Below, piece by piece: positions 1 through 11,654 of a stretch of DNA of 64,000 nt. The translations under genes and the position numbers were made by a program. The notes below the pieces were generated by a model. The model ran no database searches, was not told the origin of the DNA, and saw only the letters and a list, made by a program, of their open reading frames with translations. The number at the start of each line of letters is the position of its first letter. Positions within the stretch are counted from its first letter, which is position 1. Source of the DNA: Micromonospora wenchangensis (GTDB lineage Bacteria; Actinomycetota; Actinomycetes; Mycobacteriales; Micromonosporaceae); the NCBI RefSeq assembly GCF_002210435.1, contig NZ_MZMV01000009.1, positions 109,385-173,384 on the forward strand. The letters are read 5' to 3'.

Positions 1-2
1 CC

Positions 3-785
3 GACGCCCTGGCCCCGGGCCTGCCGCTGGCCCAGGCGGTGGGCCGACTGGGCAACTGGTTCAACAACGAGCTGTACGGCGGGCGGACCACCCTGCCGTG
101 GGGCCTGGAGATCCACCGGATGGACCCGGACAACCCCGGGCACGCGCTGCGCGACGACGCCAACCAGCCCATCCTGGAACCCGGCCTCTACCATCCGACG
201 TTCGCCTACGAGGCGCTGTGGAACCTCGGCGTCGCCGGCCTGGTGTTCGCCCTGGACCGGCGGTTCGGGTTCGGGCGCGGCCGGGCCTTCGCGCTCTACG
301 TGATGGGCTACACCGCCGGCCGGTTCTGGATCGAGCTGATGCGCACCGACGAGGCGAACCACATCCTCGGTCTGCGGCTCAACGTGTGGACCGCCGGCCT
401 GGTCTTCCTCGGTGCGTTGATCTACTTCCTGCGGGTGCGTGGGCCCCGCGAGTTCCTGATCCCGCTCGACGCCCCCGCCGCCGTTCCCGCCACCGACGGC
501 GCCGGGAGCGACGTCTCCCAGGTCGACCTCGCCGCCACCGGCAAGGGGGGCCCGACGGCCCCCCCGCCTGGGTACCGGGTGGTCGACGAGGAACAGTTCA
601 CCGCGTACCGGGAGAGCGGGGTGCTGCCCGACGCAGCGGACGGTCCGGCGGCCGACGACGGGGTCGACCGGCCGGCGGCCGGTGATACCCCTGCCGACCC
701 CGACGACCGGTCCACCGGCGACGAGCCCGCCGGAGCCGACCGGTCCGCCGGTGCCGCCGGCCGGTCCACCGACCGGGACAGCTGA
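3..785 (+). CDS. lgt: Prolipoprotein diacylglyceryl transferase, 3' part
   Basis: This is the C-terminal part of Lgt, the membrane enzyme that moves diacylglycerol from phosphatidylglycerol to the lipobox cysteine of prelipoproteins. The reading frame is open from the left edge, so the 5' end lies outside the window. The segment GRLGNWFNNELYGG, encoded near position 48, matches the Lgt signature around the conserved Arg-Asn pair, and two further hydrophobic helices follow (around 215-265 and 375-435). After the last helix comes a tail of about 110 residues rich in Asp, Ala, Pro and Gly that the core fold does not need; such tails are common in actinobacterial Lgt. At least three lipoprotein precursors in this window would be its substrates. 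The next gene begins 11 nt downstream. Confidence 0.93.
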   Translation, partial: DALAPGLPLAQAVGRLGNWFNNELYGGRTTLPWGLEIHRMDPDNPGHALRDDANQPILEPGLYHPTFAYEALWNLGVAGLVFALDRRFGFGRGRAFALYVMGYTAGRFWIELMRTDEANHILGLRLNVWTAGLVFLGALIYFLRVRGPREFLIPLDAPAAVPATDGAGSDVSQVDLAATGKGGPTAPPPGYRVVDEEQFTAYRESGVLPDAADGPAADDGVDRPAAGDTPADPDDRSTGDEPAGADRSAGAAGRSTDRDS

Positions 786-796
786 GCGGGCGCGGC

Positions 797-1984
797 GTGC
801 GCAGCGCGGTGGTGGTCGGTGCCGGCCTCGGCGGTCTGGCGGTGGCCGGCGCGCTGGCCCGCTCCGGGTGGCGGGTCACCCTGCTGGAACGGGCCGACCG
901 GGTGCGCCCGGAACCCACCGCCGTGGTGCTGTGGCCCAACGGGGTACGCGCGTTGCAGGTGCTCGGCGTCGGTGCCGGCCTGGACGCCATCGCGACCCCG
1001 CTGCCTGACGGCGGTATCCGCCGCCCCGACGGTCACTGGCTGGTGCAGCCCCGGCCCACCCCGGCCGACCGGATGCCGGTGGTGGTGCACCGGGAGGACC
1101 TGCACGACGCGCTGATCGCCGGCCTCGGCGAGCGGGTCGAGCTGCGCACCGGGGTCGCCGTGGACCACGTCCGGGCCGATGCCGCCGAGCGGCCCGGGGT
1201 GGGGTGGAACGGCCAGTTCGTCGAGGCGGACCTGGTCGTCGCCGCCGACGGCACGGACAGCGTGCTGCGCCGCCAGCTCGCCCCCGAGGCCGCCGTGGTC
1301 AGCTCCGGCTGTGCCGCCTGGCGGGCGGTGATCCCCTGGTACCGGGCCCCCGTGCCGGCCGACAAGCCGGTCGGGGGCGAGGTGCTGGGCGCCGGCTACC
1401 GGTTCGTGGCCGCCTCGCTGGGGGAGCGCGGCTCCTCCGGGGCGTCCCGCCGGGGTGGCGTCTACTGGGTGGCGACCGCCGCCGGGGCACCCCGGCCGGA
1501 GCCCCCGCAGACCCAGCTCGCCCTCCTGCAACGCTGGTTCGCCGGCTGGCCCGCGCCGATCGGTGAGCTGCTGGCCGCCACCGAACCCGCCGACCTGGTG
1601 CAGCAGGAGATCCGTGAGCTGCGCCCGCTGCCCCGCTCGTACGGCTTCCCGGCCGGGCCGGGCGGGGTGGTGCTGCTCGGTGACGCCGCCCACGCCATGC
1701 CACCGCACCTCGGGCAGGGCGCCTGCCTGGCGTTCGAGGACGCGGCCACCCTGTCGTCGTTGCTGCGCGAGTCCCGGCTCCCCGACGCCGTGCTGGCGTA
1801 CGACCGGGTGCGGCGGCCCCGCGCGGCCACCGTGGTCCGGCAGACCCGGCGGATGTCGGCGGTGCTCCAGACCCGGGGTCGGCTGGCCCTGCGCGCCCGC
1901 GACGCGGCCCTCGGCACGATCACCCCCCGGCTGCTCTCCGGTGCCGCCGCCACCGCCGCCACCTGGCGTCCCCCCACCCCCTGA
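797..1984 (+). CDS. FAD-dependent monooxygenase (PHBH/UbiH-like fold)
   Basis: A 395-aa flavoprotein of the aromatic hydroxylase class. The N-terminus VVVGAGLGGLAVAGALA is the dinucleotide-binding GxGxxG motif, followed by the acidic residue in LLERAD that binds the FAD ribose. The second FAD motif, GVVLLGDAAHAMPPHLGQGA, lies near residue 290. A DG motif (VAADGTDSVLRRQ) lies between them. Length and motif order match group A flavin monooxygenases that hydroxylate or epoxidise small organic compounds using NAD(P)H and O2; the substrate cannot be read from the sequence. The GTG start is 11 nt after lgt, so the two may share a transcript. No partner oxidoreductase is adjacent. Confidence 0.85.
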   Translation: MRSAVVVGAGLGGLAVAGALARSGWRVTLLERADRVRPEPTAVVLWPNGVRALQVLGVGAGLDAIATPLPDGGIRRPDGHWLVQPRPTPADRMPVVVHREDLHDALIAGLGERVELRTGVAVDHVRADAAERPGVGWNGQFVEADLVVAADGTDSVLRRQLAPEAAVVSSGCAAWRAVIPWYRAPVPADKPVGGEVLGAGYRFVAASLGERGSSGASRRGGVYWVATAAGAPRPEPPQTQLALLQRWFAGWPAPIGELLAATEPADLVQQEIRELRPLPRSYGFPAGPGGVVLLGDAAHAMPPHLGQGACLAFEDAATLSSLLRESRLPDAVLAYDRVRRPRAATVVRQTRRMSAVLQTRGRLALRARDAALGTITPRLLSGAAATAATWRPPTP

Positions 1985-2023
1985 CCCCCTCCCACCCGCC
2001 CACGCCGCGCGCCGCCTTCGGGC

Positions 2024-2103
2024 GGTGATCAAGAGGTTTGCGTCACGGTGAGCGCCCGAGGTGACGCAAACCTCTTGATCAACCCGCAAACCTCTTGATC
2101 ACC
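2024..2103. terminator. Three-arm palindromic repeat between convergent genes
   Basis: One left arm (2027-2046, GATCAAGAGGTTTGCGTCAC) is a perfect inverted repeat of 2061-2080. A second complementary copy follows at 2085-2103 and pairs over 19 bp with 2024-2042. The left arm can therefore form two mutually exclusive hairpins. The element sits between the monooxygenase gene and the GNAT gene, which converge, so a bidirectional terminator is the simplest reading. There is no long T-tract, as is usual in high-GC actinobacteria. Confidence 0.65.
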
Positions 2104-2128
2104 GGGGTGAGGGCCGGGTCAGGGCGGG

Positions 2129-2974
2129 TCAGATGAGGGCGGTGGGTTCGGCGATGCAGGCGGTGCCGATGCGGCGGAAGCCGACGCGCAGGTAGATCCG
2201 GGCGACGTCCTCGCTGCCGGCGGAGAGGAAGACCAGGTCGGTGCCGGCGGCGCGCAGGGTGCGGGCCAGGGTGGCGGTGACCGCGGCGGCGAGCCCCCGG
2301 CGGCGGGCGGCCGGCAGGGTGGCCACCCCGGCGATCTCGGCGACGTCGGCGACCCGCATCGCCATCCCGCTGGCCAGCACCCCGTCCTGCGGCGTGCCGG
2401 CGACCGCCGACAGCCGGCGGCCGGCGGCGATCGCGGCCCGCTCCTCGTCCAGCGCGGCCACGTCAAGCTCGGTCATCGCGGCGTCCCGTTCGGCCGGGCC
2501 GGCGTCGCCGGGGACGGTGCCGGCGGCGGAGAAGCCGACCGCGGCGACCGCGCGCCGGGCCGCCACGTCGAGCGCGAAGCTGGGCGCGTCCGGGTCCAGC
2601 ACCCGCACCGGTACGTCGGTGAGCGTCGCCGGGTCGGGCGGGTCGGCCTGCGGGTCGAGCACCATCAGCGGGGCCTCCAGCACGCCCAGGCCGGCGGCGC
2701 GGGCGGTGGTGAGCAGGTCCGGGGTGGTCTCGTGCACCCACTCGAAGGCCTCCGGCAGGCCCAGCTCACGCTGCCGTTCCCGGACGGTGTGCAGGTCGGC
2801 CAGCGACGGTGGGGCGTCGGCGTCGAGGCGGGGGCGGGCGTAGAACGGCCAACCGGCCCCCTCCCGGGCGAACAGCACCAGACCGCCGTGTTCCTCGGCG
2901 CGGGCGGCGTCGCGGGGCACCGCGTCGTAGAAGCGTTCCAACCGGTCGAACAGGTCGCGGTGCGCAGGATCCAC
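2129..2974 (-). CDS. GNAT family N-acetyltransferase
   Basis: A 281-aa protein whose C-terminal third is a GNAT acetyltransferase domain. The acetyl-CoA pyrophosphate loop is seen in VATLPAARRRGLAAAVTATLA (Q/RxxGxG/A form), followed by FLSAGSEDVARIYLRVGFRRIGTA, the usual strand, helix and Y-x-R-x-GF ending. The N-terminal 130 residues are less conserved and may be a degenerate GNAT half or the substrate-binding region. The acceptor substrate is unknown. The GTG start is supported by a TAGTCT box 6 nt upstream and no Shine-Dalgarno sequence, which suggests a leaderless mRNA. It is divergent from gltB and convergent with the monooxygenase gene. Confidence 0.8.
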   Translation of the reverse strand: MDPAHRDLFDRLERFYDAVPRDAARAEEHGGLVLFAREGAGWPFYARPRLDADAPPSLADLHTVRERQRELGLPEAFEWVHETTPDLLTTARAAGLGVLEAPLMVLDPQADPPDPATLTDVPVRVLDPDAPSFALDVAARRAVAAVGFSAAGTVPGDAGPAERDAAMTELDVAALDEERAAIAAGRRLSAVAGTPQDGVLASGMAMRVADVAEIAGVATLPAARRRGLAAAVTATLARTLRAAGTDLVFLSAGSEDVARIYLRVGFRRIGTACIAEPTALI

Positions 2975-2980
2975 CGCGCG

Positions 2981-2986
2981 AGACTA
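2981..2986 (-). promoter_or_regulatory. -10 box of the GNAT gene (leaderless)
   Basis: TAGTCT on the minus strand lies 6 nt before the GTG start of the GNAT gene. This spacing puts the transcription start at or within one or two bases of the start codon. No clear -35 hexamer is visible. Confidence 0.45.
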
Positions 2987-3120
2987 CACGTCCCAGAGTC
3001 TGGAAGGTGTGATCAATCCGCACTGGCCCTGCCCGGGTCGCCCTAACGTAGACTCAACAGACCGCCCAGGGCCGACGTCGTCCCGACCATGAGAAAACCT
3101 GAGTGACGACAGGAGACCCG

Positions 3121-6100
3121 GTGGCCCTTCCGTACCCGCACAGCCCGCAGCCGGTCCCTTCCGCGACCGGTCTGTACGACCCGGCGCACGAGCACGACGC
3201 GTGCGGGGTGGCCTTCGTGGCCGACCTCTACGGGCGGCGCTCCCACGCGGTGGTGGCGAACGGCCTCGGCGCGCTCTGCCGGCTCGACCATCGTGGCGCC
3301 CGGGGCGCCGAGCAGAACACCGGCGACGGCGCGGGCATCATGATCCAGGTGCCGGACGCGTTCCTGCGCGCGGTGGTGGACTTCCCGCTGCCCCCGGCCG
3401 GCCAGTACGCCACCGGTCTGGTCTTCCTGCCCGACGACGACGGCGGCGAGGCCCGCGCCCGTCAGGTGGTGGAGAAGTACGCCCTCGTCGAGGGGGCCGA
3501 GGTGCTCGGCTGGCGGGAGGTGCCGACCGACCCGAGCGGCCTGGGCGAGACCGCGCTGGCGGCGATGCCCCGCATCCGGCAGCTCTTCCTGGCCGCGCGC
3601 CGGCTCACCGACACCCCGGCCGGCCCGGCGGGCTCCCCGCTGTCCGGCATCGACCTGGACCGGGTGGCGTTCTGCGTGCGCAAGCAGGCCGAGCGGGAGA
3701 CCGCCGAGCGGGGGGTGACCGCCTACTTCCCGTCGCTGTCGGCGCGGACGATGACCTGGAAGGGCATGCTCACCCCCGACCAGCTGCCGGAGTACTTCCC
3801 GGAGCTGACCGACGAGCGGGTCGACAGCGCGATCGCGCTGGTGCACTCCCGGTTCTCCACCAACACCTTCCCCTCCTGGCCGCTGGCCCACCCGTACCGG
3901 TTCATCGCGCACAACGGCGAGATCAACACGATCCGGGGCAACCGGAACTGGATGCAGGCCCGCGAGGCGCTGCTGCGCAGCCCGCACCTGCCCGGCAACA
4001 TCCGCCGGGTGTTCCCGGTGTGCACCCCGGCCGCCTCCGACTCGGCCAACTTCGACGAGGTGCTGGAGCTGCTGCACCTGGCCGGCCGGAGCCTGCCGCA
4101 CGCGGTGCTGATGATGATCCCGGAGGCGTGGGAGAACGACCCGGCCATGCGCCCGGACAAGCGCGCGTTCTACCGGTTCCACGCCAGCCTGATGGAGCCG
4201 TGGGACGGCCCGGCGTCGGTCGCCTTCACCGACGGCGAGATCGTCGGGGCGGTGCTGGACCGCAACGGCCTGCGGCCGGGCCGCTGGTGGCGGACCGCCG
4301 ACGGGCTGGTGGTGCTGGGCAGCGAGGCGGGTGTGCTCGACCTCGACCCGGCCACGGTGGTCGCCAAGGGCCGCCTCCAGCCGGGCCGGATGTTCCTGGT
4401 CGACACGGTCAACGGCCGGATCGTCTCGGACGACGAGATCAAGACCGAGCTGGCCGCCGCGCAGCCGTACGACGAGTGGCTGCACGCCGGTCTGATCGAC
4501 CTCGGTGACCTGCCCGCCCGGGAGCACGTGGTGTACACCCACGACTCGGTGCGCCGCCGGCAGCAGGCCTTCGGCTACACCGAGGAGGAGCTGAAGATCC
4601 TGCTCGCCCCGATGGCCCGTACCGGGGCGGAGCCGCTCGGCTCGATGGGCACCGACACCCCGATCGCGCCGCTGTCAACCCGGCCCCGGCTGCTCTACGA
4701 CTACTTCCACCAGCTTTTCGCCCAGGTCACCAACCCGCCGCTGGACGCGATCCGGGAGGAATTGGTGACCAGCCTGGCGTCGACCATCGGCCCGGAGGGC
4801 AACCTGCTGGACCCGGGCGCGGCGAGCTGCCGGCAGATCGTGCTGCCCTACCCGGTGATCGACAACGACGAGCTGGCGAAGATCCTCTCTGTCGACGAGG
4901 ACGGCGACCTGCCCGGCTTCAAGGCGGTCCGGGTCTCCGGGCTCTACCGCATCCGCGACGGCGGGGCCGGCATCAAGGCCCGGCTGACCGAGATCTGCCG
5001 GCACGTCTCCGAGGCCATCGAGGACGGCGTGCGCATCCTGGTGCTGTCCGACCGGGACTCCAACGCCGACCTGGCGCCGATCCCGTCGCTGCTGCTGACC
5101 GCGGCGGTGCACCAGCACCTGGTGCGGGAGCAGACCCGGACCCAGGTCGCCCTGGTCGTGGAGTCCGGCGACTGCCGCGAGGTGCACCACGCGGCGGTGC
5201 TCATCGGGTACGGCGCGGCGGCGGTCAACCCCTACCTGGCCTTCGAGTCGGTGGAGGACATGATCGCCACCGGGGCGCTGGTCGGGGTGGAGCCGGCCAA
5301 GGCGGTCCGCAACTACGTGAAGGCGCTCGGCAAGGGCGTCCTCAAGATCATGTCCAAGATGGGCATCTCGACGGTGTCGTCGTACTGCGGGGCGCAGGTC
5401 TTCGAGGCCGTCGGCCTGGACACCCGCCTGGTCGACAGGTACTTCCGGGGCACCCCCAGCACGATCGGGGGGATCGGGCTGGCCGAGATCCACACCGAGG
5501 TCGCCGCCCGGCACGGGCAGGCGTGGCCGGCGCCCGGCACCACCGGCTCCGCCCGGCTCGAGGTGGGCGGCGAGTACCAGTGGCGGCGCGAGGGTGAGCT
5601 GCACCTGTTCAACCCGGAGACGGTCTTCCTGCTCCAGCACGCCACCCGCAGCCGCCAGTACGACGTGTTCCGCCAGTACACCGCCAAGGTCGACGAGCTG
5701 GCCGCGCAGGCCGGCTCGCTGCGCGGGCTGTTCACCCTGCGCACCGGGCTGCGCCCGGCGGTGCCGATCGAGGAGGTCGAGCCGGCCACCGAGATCGTCA
5801 AGCGGTTCGCCACCGGCGCCATGTCCTACGGGTCGATCTCGGCGGAGGCGCACGAGACCCTGGCCATCGCGATGAACCGCCTCGGCGGCAAGTCCAACAC
5901 CGGCGAGGGCGGCGAGGACGTCGACCGGCTGCACGACCCGGCCCGCCGCTCGGCGGTCAAGCAGATCGCCAGCGGACGCTTCGGGGTGACCAGCGAATAC
6001 CTGGTCAACGCCGACGACCTCCAGATCAAGATGGCGCAGGGCGCGAAGCCCGGTGAGGGTGGGCAGCTACCCGGCAACAAGGTGTGGCCGTGGATCGCCC

Positions 6101-7768
6101 GCACCCGGCACGCCACCCCCGGCGTCGGCCTGATCTCACCGCCGCCGCACCACGACATCTACTCCATCGAGGACCTCGCCCAGCTCGTGCACGACCTGAA
6201 GTGCGTCAACCCGGCCGCCCGGGTGCACGTCAAGCTGGTCAGCGAGGTCGGCGTGGGCACGGTCGCGGCCGGGGTCGCCAAGCTCAAGGCCGACGTCATC
6301 CTGATCTCCGGGCACGACGGCGGCACCGGCGCGTCCCCGCTCAACTCGCTCAAGCACGCCGGCACCCCGTGGGAGCTGGGCCTGGCCGAGGCGCAGCAGA
6401 CGCTGCTGCTCAACAAGCTGCGCGACCGGGTCACCGTGCAGGTCGACGGGCAACTCAAGACCGGCCGGGACGTGCTGGTCGCGGCGCTGCTCGGCGCGGA
6501 GGAGTTCGGCTTCGCCACCGCCCCGCTGATCGTCGAGGGCTGCGTGATGATGCGGGTCTGCCACCTCGACACCTGCCCGGTCGGCATCGCCACCCAGAAC
6601 CCGGTGCTGCGCGAGCGCTTCACCGGCCGGCCGGAGTTCGTGGAGAACTTCTTCCTCTTCCTCGCCGAGGAGGTCCGCGGCTACCTGGCCGAGCTGGGCT
6701 TCCGCAGCATCGAAGAGGCGATCGGGCAGACCGAGGTGCTCGACGTCGTACCGGCGATCGACCACTGGAAGGGCCACGGCCTCGACCTGACCCGCGTGCT
6801 GCACACCCCGGAACTGCCGGAAGGGGCCGCCCGGCGGGGCATCCGCGCCCAGGACCACGGCCTGGAGCAGGCCCTGGACAACGAGCTGATCGCGCTGGCC
6901 GAGCCGGCGCTGCGCGACGGCAGCCCGGTCCGGGTGGAGGTGGCGGTGCGCAACGAGCACCGCAGCGTCGGCGCGATGCTCGGCGGGGAGGTGACCCGCC
7001 GGCACGGCGGCGCGGGTCTGCCCGACGACACCGTCGAGTTCGTGCTGCGCGGCACCGCCGGGCAGTCCTTCGGGGCGTTCCTGCCGCGCGGGGTGACCCT
7101 GCGGCTGCACGGCGACGCCAACGACTACGTCGGCAAGGGGCTCTCCGGCGGCCGGATCGTGGTCCGCCCGGACGCCGCCGCGCCGTTCGTCGACCCCGAG
7201 GCCGCCGCCGGGCAGCGCGCCGAGGACCAGATCATCGCCGGCAACACCATCCTGTACGGGGCCACCGGTGGCGAGTTGTTCCTGCGCGGCCGGGTGGGGG
7301 AGCGGTTCGCGGTCCGTAACTCCGGCGCGGTGGCCGTCGTCGAGGGCGTCGGCGACCACGGCTGCGAGTACATGACCGGCGGCACGGTGGTGGTGCTCGG
7401 TGAGACCGGCCGCAACTTCGCCGCCGGCATGTCCGGCGGTACGGCGTACGTGCACCGGCTCGACACCGGCCGGGTCAACGCGGAGCTGGTCGACCTGTCC
7501 CCGCTGCGGGACGCCGAGCGGGAACTGCTGCACGACCTGGTGCAGCGGCACGTCGCCGAGACCGACTCGGCGGTCGGCGCGGAACTGCTCAAGCGCTGGC
7601 CGGAGGCGGTCGGGGAGTTCACGGCCGTGGTCCCGAGGGACTACCGCCGGGTGATGGAGATCATGAAGGCCGCCGAAGCCGCCGGCCGCGACGTCGACGA
7701 CGCGGTCATGTCTGCGCTGACCGCGTCGGTGCCGCCCGTCCCGCGGGTGGTCGCCCAGGAGGTGGCTC

Positions 7769-7776
<8 letters not shown>
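3121..7776 (+). CDS. gltB: Glutamate synthase (NADPH) large subunit
   Basis: GOGAT alpha subunit, 1551 aa. It hydrolyses glutamine and transfers the ammonia through an internal tunnel to 2-oxoglutarate, making glutamate with electrons supplied by GltD. Domain order is typical: an N-terminal Ntn amidotransferase whose Cys28 ([12 protein letters not shown]) becomes the N-terminal nucleophile after propeptide removal, a central domain, the FMN-binding synthase barrel, a [3Fe-4S] site formed by Cys1141, Cys1147 and Cys1152, and a C-terminal beta-helix rich in glycine. I chose the GTG at 3121 because AGGAG ends 5 nt before it; an in-frame GTG at 3103 has only a weak ribosome site and would add six residues. 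It overlaps gltD. Confidence 0.96.
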
Positions 7777-9277
<1,501 letters not shown>

Positions 9278-9380
9278 CCCCCGCCCGCTGACCTACGCCC
9301 GCCTGCCGGGCTGTCTGGTCTGTCAGGTCTGCTGGCCCGCCTGGCCTGCCGGCCCACCGTGTCGGGCAGTTCGATCGGTG

Positions 9381-9417
9381 GCCGTCAGCCGACCCGGAGA
9401 CCGGGTCGGCTGACGGC
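9381..9417 (+). terminator. Terminator hairpin after gltBD
   Basis: A perfect 17-bp stem: GCCGTCAGCCGACCCGG (9381-9397), a 3-nt loop, and its complement at 9401-9417. It lies 103 nt behind the gltD stop codon. No T-tract follows. Confidence 0.7.
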
Positions 9418-9556
9418 CCGACCTTGTGGCCCGGCCACCGTCTCGCCCCCTGCGCCCTGCCGGCGCACAGCCGCTTCTGCGGCACCACCTGTCCCGGCCC
9501 TGCTGTTGTGGCGTCCCGAGGCGTCGGAGCCGGCCCGCCGAGGGCGCGTATCACCA

Positions 9557-9612
9557 CGGAGAGCGGTATGCCTGACAGGCATAGTTATGACTGTCAGGCA
9601 TACCGCTCTCCG
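9557..9612. repeat. 22-bp perfect palindrome, TATGCCTG family, copy 1
   Basis: The left arm 9557-9578 and right arm 9591-9612 are exact reverse complements with a 12-nt loop. Inside it TATGCCTGACAGGCATA (9567-9583) is itself a palindrome, so two alternative foldings are possible. The segment TATGACTGTCAGGCATA (9586-9602) matches TATGACGGACAGGCATA at 26569-26585 in 15 of 17 positions, so the two elements are related. Confidence 0.75.
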
Positions 9613-9865
9613 GAACTATCGTTGCGGCCCGGCCCGACGCCGCCCCGATCGGCACCGACCAGAGCCGGCTCGACCGGACCCGGCCCCCACCAGCCCAGAG
9701 TCGGCCCCGGACCCGGCCAGACCGCGAGCAGACCAGACCCGACCTCGGGCCGGAACCGCGCCGGGCCGCGCGGCGTTCCGGCTCGTCCACGAGGGGCAGA
9801 ACGCGCGGGACCGAGCCGCGCCGGGACCGGCCGGGGCGCCGGAAGATCACGGTTCCGGGCCGGTC

Positions 9866-9902
9866 CGGGCTGCCCGCTCCGGTGCCGGGGGCGGGCAGCC
9901 CG
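9866..9902 (-). terminator. Terminator hairpin of the M1 peptidase gene
   Basis: A 12-bp perfect stem, CGGGCTGCCCGC (9866-9877) paired with 9891-9902, starting 13 nt past the stop codon of the minus-strand peptidase gene. Confidence 0.65.
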
Positions 9903-9914
9903 AACCGGGGTCGG

Positions 9915-11453
9915 TCAGCGCGCCAGGAGCTGGTGCGCCGCCCGGATCTGGGTCCACGACTTCGGCTGGGCCGGTGCGGTCGTGGTGCGGGTGGCGGCGG
10001 CCGGCGCGGGCCGGCCGGGGGTGAACAGCCAGGTGGTGAAGACCGGGTCCAGGTCGAGGCCGGAGATCTGCTCGGCGAGGGCCTGGAACTGGGCGATGGT
10101 GCCGTTGCCGTACCGGTGGGCGGCGGTCCAGGCGGGCAGGATACGGAAGAACGCGTCGTCGCCGACGGCCAGCCGGAGCTGGTGCAGCGTCATCGCGCCC
10201 CGGTCGTAGACCGCGTCGTCGAACACCGCGCCGGCACCCGGGTTGCCCGGCAGCACCTGCCAGAACGGGTCGTCGGCCGGGTAGTTGGCGTAGGTGAAGT
10301 CGAACAGCTCCTGCGTGGTGCCCTCACCCTGCGCCTCCGACCAGAGCCACTCGGCGTACGAGGCGAAGCCCTCGTTGAGCCAGATGTTGCTCCAGTCCGC
10401 CACCGAGACCGAGTCGCCGAACCACTGGTGGGCGTTCTCGTGCACCACCACGTACAGGTTGCTGCCGCGTCGCCAGAAGCCGGGCCCGTACACCGGGCGG
10501 GTCTGCGTCTCCAGGGCGAAGCTGAGGCTGTCGATCGGCGCGGCCACGCCCCCCTGCGCCTCGAACGGGTACGGCCCGAAGATGCCGCTCTCCCAGTCGA
10601 CGACCTCGGCGGTGCGTTCGATGCTGGCCCGGGCGGCCGGCTTCCGGTCGCCCAGGGTGGTGCTGTAGGCGTTGATCACCGGCTGCCCGTTCGGGGCGGT
10701 GTCGGTGACGATGTCGTACTGGCCGATCGCCAGGAACGCCAGGTAGGTGGCCCCGGGCTTGGTGCTGCGCCAGCCCCACCGCATCCGGTTGCCGGCCTCG
10801 GCCAGCGGGGGCCGGGGCTGCACGCCGTTGCTGATCACCTCGACGCCGTCGGGCACCGACACCGAGATGTCCCAGGTGGCCTTGTCCAGCGGGTGGTCGT
10901 TGGAGGGGAACCACCACCAGGCCGACTCGGGCTCGTTGACGGCGAGCGCGCCGTCGACGGTGCGGGTCCACCCGGAGTAACCGTCCACCAGGGTCTCCGA
11001 CGGCACGCCGGCGTAGGTGACCACGACGGTCATCGCCTGACCGGTGGTGATGCCGCGCGGCGCGGTCACCACCAGCTCGTGGACGCCCTCCCGGGCGAAC
11101 CTGGCGGTCCATCCGTTGACCCGGACCGACTCCACGTCCAGCAGGAAGTCCAGGTTGAACCGGGAGAGGTCCTGGGTGGCCGTGGCCAGGATGGTCGTGG
11201 TGCCGCTGAGCCGGTCGGTGGCCGGCTCGTAGCGCAGCCGGACGTCGTAGTGGTCGACGTCGTAGCCGCCGTTGCCGTAGTCGGGGAAGTAGGGGTCGCC
11301 GAGGCCGGGGCTGCCGGGTTTCGGGGCGGCCGAGACCGCGACCGACCGGCTCTTGCCCGGTCGGGCGTCGGCCTGGCCGGGGGCACCGGTCACCAGGGTG
11401 CCGGCGGTGGTGACGGTCAGGGCGGCGATGGCCGCCGTGAAAACACGTCGCAC
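9915..11453 (-). CDS. Secreted M1 family metallopeptidase
   Basis: A 512-aa zinc aminopeptidase-like protein. It starts with an Arg-containing n-region, a hydrophobic core and an Ala-rich cleavage zone ending near APGQADA, a Sec signal peptide. The N-terminal beta-sandwich typical of M1 enzymes is followed by the zinc site His338-Glu339-x-x-His342 (HENAHQWFGD) with the third ligand Glu361 in NEGFASYAEW. It should remove N-terminal residues from peptides outside the cell. I chose the GTG start because GGAGGG lies about 10 nt before it; the ATG six codons upstream would place that ribosome site inside the coding region. The C-terminus is a Thr/Ala/Pro-rich tail after the helical domain. Confidence 0.88.
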   Translation of the reverse strand: MRRVFTAAIAALTVTTAGTLVTGAPGQADARPGKSRSVAVSAAPKPGSPGLGDPYFPDYGNGGYDVDHYDVRLRYEPATDRLSGTTTILATATQDLSRFNLDFLLDVESVRVNGWTARFAREGVHELVVTAPRGITTGQAMTVVVTYAGVPSETLVDGYSGWTRTVDGALAVNEPESAWWWFPSNDHPLDKATWDISVSVPDGVEVISNGVQPRPPLAEAGNRMRWGWRSTKPGATYLAFLAIGQYDIVTDTAPNGQPVINAYSTTLGDRKPAARASIERTAEVVDWESGIFGPYPFEAQGGVAAPIDSLSFALETQTRPVYGPGFWRRGSNLYVVVHENAHQWFGDSVSVADWSNIWLNEGFASYAEWLWSEAQGEGTTQELFDFTYANYPADDPFWQVLPGNPGAGAVFDDAVYDRGAMTLHQLRLAVGDDAFFRILPAWTAAHRYGNGTIAQFQALAEQISGLDLDPVFTTWLFTPGRPAPAAATRTTTAPAQPKSWTQIRAAHQLLAR

Positions 11454-11489
11454 GGGGTGGACTCCCTCCATCGGGGTGTTCGCACCGAC

Positions 11490-11495
11490 AACCTA
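11490..11495 (-). promoter_or_regulatory. -10 box of the M1 peptidase gene
   Basis: TAGGTT on the minus strand, 36 nt upstream of the chosen GTG start. A start point near 11483 would give a short leader that contains the GGAGGG ribosome site, which supports the GTG start. Confidence 0.4.
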
Positions 11496-11654
11496 ATCGA
11501 CGGCGGTGGAAACGTGCGCCCCGGATGGCGGGGATCGGCTGTTCTCATCCTGTCGATGTTTCGCTAGCATTACCGACTAGTAACAACGCCTCACCCCCCT
11601 GGCCACGCGCGCGGTCCAGAGGCTTCCCCCGTTGCTGCCCCTGGAGGAACCGTC

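Larger units (their letters stand above)
9278..9914. other. 637-bp gap with three hairpins and no gene
   Basis: No frame here has protein-like composition or a family match that I recognise. The gap separates gltD from the convergent M1 peptidase gene. It holds the gltD terminator (9381-9417), a large palindrome (9557-9612) and the peptidase terminator (9866-9902). The stretch 9620-9850 is a low-complexity GC-rich run of Pro/Arg-type codons on both strands and looks like decayed or non-coding DNA. Confidence 0.5.

Noticed and set aside
422..2089. Long antisense frames, for example opposite the monooxygenase, gltB, the ABC genes and polA
   Set aside because: They mirror real genes on the other strand, are full of Arg, Pro and Gly from GC-biased wobble positions, and match no family.
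9278..9914. Prophage or insertion sequence remnant in the gap
   Set aside because: No transposase, integrase or target-site duplication is visible; only hairpins.
9359..10209. Overlapping plus-strand frames in the gap after gltD
   Set aside because: They cross two hairpins, have random Arg/Pro/Gly composition and run antisense into the M1 peptidase gene.
11454..11471. ATG start for the M1 peptidase six codons upstream
   Set aside because: The ribosome site GGAGGG lies inside that extension and fits the GTG downstream.
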